A DNA stretch of 17,122 nt from Gallionella sp. UBA6045 (GTDB taxonomy: Bacteria > Pseudomonadota > Gammaproteobacteria > Burkholderiales > Gallionellaceae): assembly GCA_002429165.1 (NCBI GenBank), contig DIYV01000101.1:22870-39991 (forward strand), in the 5' to 3' direction. Shown piece by piece: positions 15,514-17,122 of the stretch. The notes beneath the pieces were generated by a model. It was not told the origin of the DNA. It saw only the letters and a program-made list of their open reading frames with translations, and did no database searches. Position 1 is the stretch's first letter. Each line of letters begins with the position of its first letter. The position numbers and the translations under genes are program-made.

Positions 15514-15768
15514 TCAGGGTTGACCCACTGACTTGAGAAGCTGTGACAAATCGGCAGAAGTTTGTGTTGCCGCTGCTGCTTGCGGACCCTCGATTTTGAC
15601 CTGCGCCCAGTCAACCACATCCCCGGAACCCCATGACACCAGAGACGCGACTAGAAACACCAGCATGCCTCGCGTCATGCCCTTGGGTATTCCCTGCTCA
15701 TCCAGATAACGGTTTGCAAACCATGCGACTATGAAGAATACAATGGTGGAGATGATCAGGTTTGACAT
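15514..15768 (-). CDS. Small two-helix membrane protein, paralogue B
   Basis: 84 residues from the ATG at 15768, the start that aligns with paralogue A (MSNLIISTIVFF against MLNLTISTIVFF). The layout is the same: helix 1, the loop YLDEQGIPKGMTRG, helix 2, then VDWAQVKIEGPQA and a Gln/Ser-rich end. An in-frame ATG at 15792 would add 8 residues (MNFTMLPS), and its ATGA overlaps the stop codon of the GST-like gene, a layout typical of coupled translation; both starts are possible. No family is recognised. The sequence divergence from paralogue A suggests an old duplication. Confidence 0.78.
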   Translation of the reverse strand: MSNLIISTIVFFIVAWFANRYLDEQGIPKGMTRGMLVFLVASLVSWGSGDVVDWAQVKIEGPQAAAATQTSADLSQLLKSVGQP

Positions 15769-15788
15769 GGAGGGAAGCATGGTGAAAT

Positions 15789-16451
15789 TCATTCTTTGAG
15801 GTTGATTTCGTTCGACATGATAACGGGTGGATCACCCGGATGCCAAATGGAGTATTTTGCCATTACGGATATGAAACCTTCCGAATCGATAAAATCCTTC
15901 AGCCAGCGCCGCAGTTTCGAAAAGGGCGCCAGCGCGAACCAGTCCTTGTCCACCTCGGCAAACTGGCGGATAAACGGAAAGATGGCAACATCGGCAACGG
16001 ACAATTCATCACCCAGCAGGAAGCGCGACGCACCCAACCGGTTTTCCAGCTTCGATAAAAATGCTTCAGCTTCGGATCGGTAATGTGATTGGGGATATTC
16101 CGGATAGCGATCGGGGTATTTGTAGCGATCCAGATTATACTTGAACGTGGTGTCGTTTTCGCTGATTAACGGGATGGCCGCATCGACGTGACTATCGTTT
16201 TTCCCCAGCCAGCCATCGGGATCATGCAGGTGCAGTGACCATTGCATGATGTCCCAGCTCTCATCGATCACATCTCCGTCCGGCAATACCAGCACCGGCA
16301 CACTGGCTTTGGGAGAAACAGCCAGCATGCTCGCAGGCTTGTCGCGTAATGACACCTCGCGCAACTCGACCGTCATACCGCTTGCATAAAGTGCAAGGCG
16401 GGCGCGCATCGCATAGGGGCAACGCCGGAAGGAATAGAGTATGGGCGGCAT
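15789..16451 (-). CDS. Glutathione S-transferase family protein
   Basis: 220 residues. The N-terminal thioredoxin-like domain (about 1-78) starts PPILYSFRRCPYAMRAR, with a redox-type Cys11 in a CPYAMR motif as in omega-class or glutaredoxin-2-like GSTs. The cis-Pro segment ASVPVLVLPDG and ESWDIMQW (glutathione gamma-Glu site) follow. The helical C-terminal domain carries LLGDELSVADVAIFPFIRQF, the conserved N-capping motif of GSTs. Substrate unknown; such proteins often act as glutathione-dependent thiol transferases or dehydroascorbate reductases. The gene is followed by paralogue B, with a possible 4-base ATGA overlap. No clear Shine-Dalgarno sequence is seen before the ATG. Confidence 0.9.
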   Translation of the reverse strand: MPPILYSFRRCPYAMRARLALYASGMTVELREVSLRDKPASMLAVSPKASVPVLVLPDGDVIDESWDIMQWSLHLHDPDGWLGKNDSHVDAAIPLISENDTTFKYNLDRYKYPDRYPEYPQSHYRSEAEAFLSKLENRLGASRFLLGDELSVADVAIFPFIRQFAEVDKDWFALAPFSKLRRWLKDFIDSEGFISVMAKYSIWHPGDPPVIMSNEINLKE

Positions 16452-16484
16452 GAATCTACATATTTGAAATATTGTGGGGTCATT

Positions 16485-16511
16485 ATTATATCGTTGTAAC
16501 GTTCATGTTAA
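16485..16511 (-). promoter_or_regulatory. Candidate promoter of the GST-like gene
   Basis: On the minus strand, a perfect -10 TATAAT (16485-16490) with TTAACA (16506-16511) as a possible -35 box. The 15-base spacer is shorter than usual. The distance to the GST start codon is 33 bases. Confidence 0.35.
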
Positions 16512-17122
16512 TGCGATGTGAAATGCGTCCAATAATGCCTGTGCGTCTTGCGGTATCGTTCCACCTGTAAACCCTTGGCATTCATCTCGACCAGAATTGC
16601 ACCATCTTCATCCGAACGCAAAAGAACCGCGCCACTGTCAGCGTAACGCTGCACAATTTTTTGTTTTGGATGGCCAAAGCGGTTTCTGTAGCCTACGGTG
16701 AATACCGCGTAGCCGGGCTTCACTGTGGCAACAAATTCGTCCGTGGATGATGTCTTGCTGCCGTGGTGAGGCACGACCAGCAATGCTGCCGGCAGTTTGT
16801 CCCGGTGTTCCTTGAGCAGCTCCATTTCCGAAGCTTCCTCGATATCGGCAGCCAAAAGGATATGTTGATTTCCTGTGCTGATACGCAACACGCAGCCCCT
16901 GTCGTTGTCGTTGATTTTCATCTTTGCATAACTGTCTGCGTCGGGATGCAGTACCTCGAACTGCACCCCGTCCCATTGCCAGGATTGTCCGTCCGTGCAG
17001 CGCCGTTTATCCACCGATGCCTGCAAAAGCGGATGCCCATCCGGCAGCGAAGATGAGAGCCAGCCTATCGGCATGGCCTGCATCACAGAGGCCGCGCCGC
17101 CGGTGTGATCGGTATCGTCGTG
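16508..17122 (-). CDS. comEC: DNA internalisation protein ComEC/Rec2, C-terminal part
   Basis: 204 codons are visible and the frame stays open to the window edge, so the N-terminal and membrane parts lie outside. The visible part is the C-terminal metallo-beta-lactamase-like domain of ComEC, the inner-membrane channel protein that takes up single-stranded DNA during natural transformation. At the very edge, HDDTDHTGGA fits the metal-binding HxDxDHxGG motif. NDRGCVLRI, HILLAADIEE and LLVVPHHGSKTSS, with a further His pair, follow in the order usual for the family. YRNRFGHPK near the C-terminus is also typical. The ORF start at 17086 (GTG) is internal and not the real start. Confidence 0.92.
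   Translation of the reverse strand, partial: HDDTDHTGGAASVMQAMPIGWLSSSLPDGHPLLQASVDKRRCTDGQSWQWDGVQFEVLHPDADSYAKMKINDNDRGCVLRISTGNQHILLAADIEEASEMELLKEHRDKLPAALLVVPHHGSKTSSTDEFVATVKPGYAVFTVGYRNRFGHPKQKIVQRYADSGAVLLRSDEDGAILVEMNAKGLQVERYRKTHRHYWTHFTSH

Noticed and set aside
15513..15532. Small dyad at the end of paralogue B as a terminator
   Set aside because: The stem is interrupted and no T-run follows on the minus strand.
1..17122. CRISPR array, tRNA or rRNA genes, insertion sequences
   Set aside because: No regularly spaced direct repeats, cloverleaf-like sequence or transposase was seen on either strand.

Overview
The window looks like chromosomal DNA of a betaproteobacterium. Gallionellaceae-type iron oxidisers are my best guess, from overall protein flavour and moderate GC; this is an inference and no rRNA marker is present. 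No tRNA or rRNA gene, CRISPR array, transposase or phage gene was found. All genes look intact. The first and last genes are cut by the window edges.

Layout. (1) Bases 1-3262 hold lipid A modification genes: the ArnA-type UDP-glucuronate decarboxylase (5' end outside the window) and arnD on the plus strand, converging on ugd. Ugd makes UDP-glucuronate, the decarboxylase uses it, and ArnD deformylates the lipid-linked 4-formamido-arabinose, so three steps of the L-Ara4N (polymyxin-resistance type) pathway sit together. (2) Bases 3317-6654 on the minus strand hold mutL-miaA, nearly overlapping, followed by a YmdB-type macrodomain gene. A large palindromic repeat sits in frame in the interdomain linker of mutL. 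(3) Bases 6865-7640 hold a small periplasmic His-rich beta-sandwich-like protein and a four-helix membrane protein, separated by a hairpin that overlaps the second start codon. (4) Bases 7815-10820 hold pntAB, the proton-translocating transhydrogenase, with a bidirectional terminator shared with a DUF4149 membrane gene. (5) Bases 11448-12497 hold a DUF302 protein and a MarC-family membrane protein.

(6) Bases 12523-15792 are the least familiar part. Two paralogous two-helix small membrane proteins flank a lipoprotein that appears to be a seven-bladed beta-propeller behind an Ig/Fn3-like domain, and a secreted Ig-like protein of unknown function. All four are on the minus strand. (7) Bases 15789-17122 hold a glutathione S-transferase-like gene, whose stop overlaps a possible start of the downstream small membrane gene, and the C-terminal part of comEC (DNA uptake channel).

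The best leads for something new are the paralogue-bounded block of exported proteins, the repeat inside mutL, the His-rich periplasmic/membrane pair, and the highly structured arn intergenic region.
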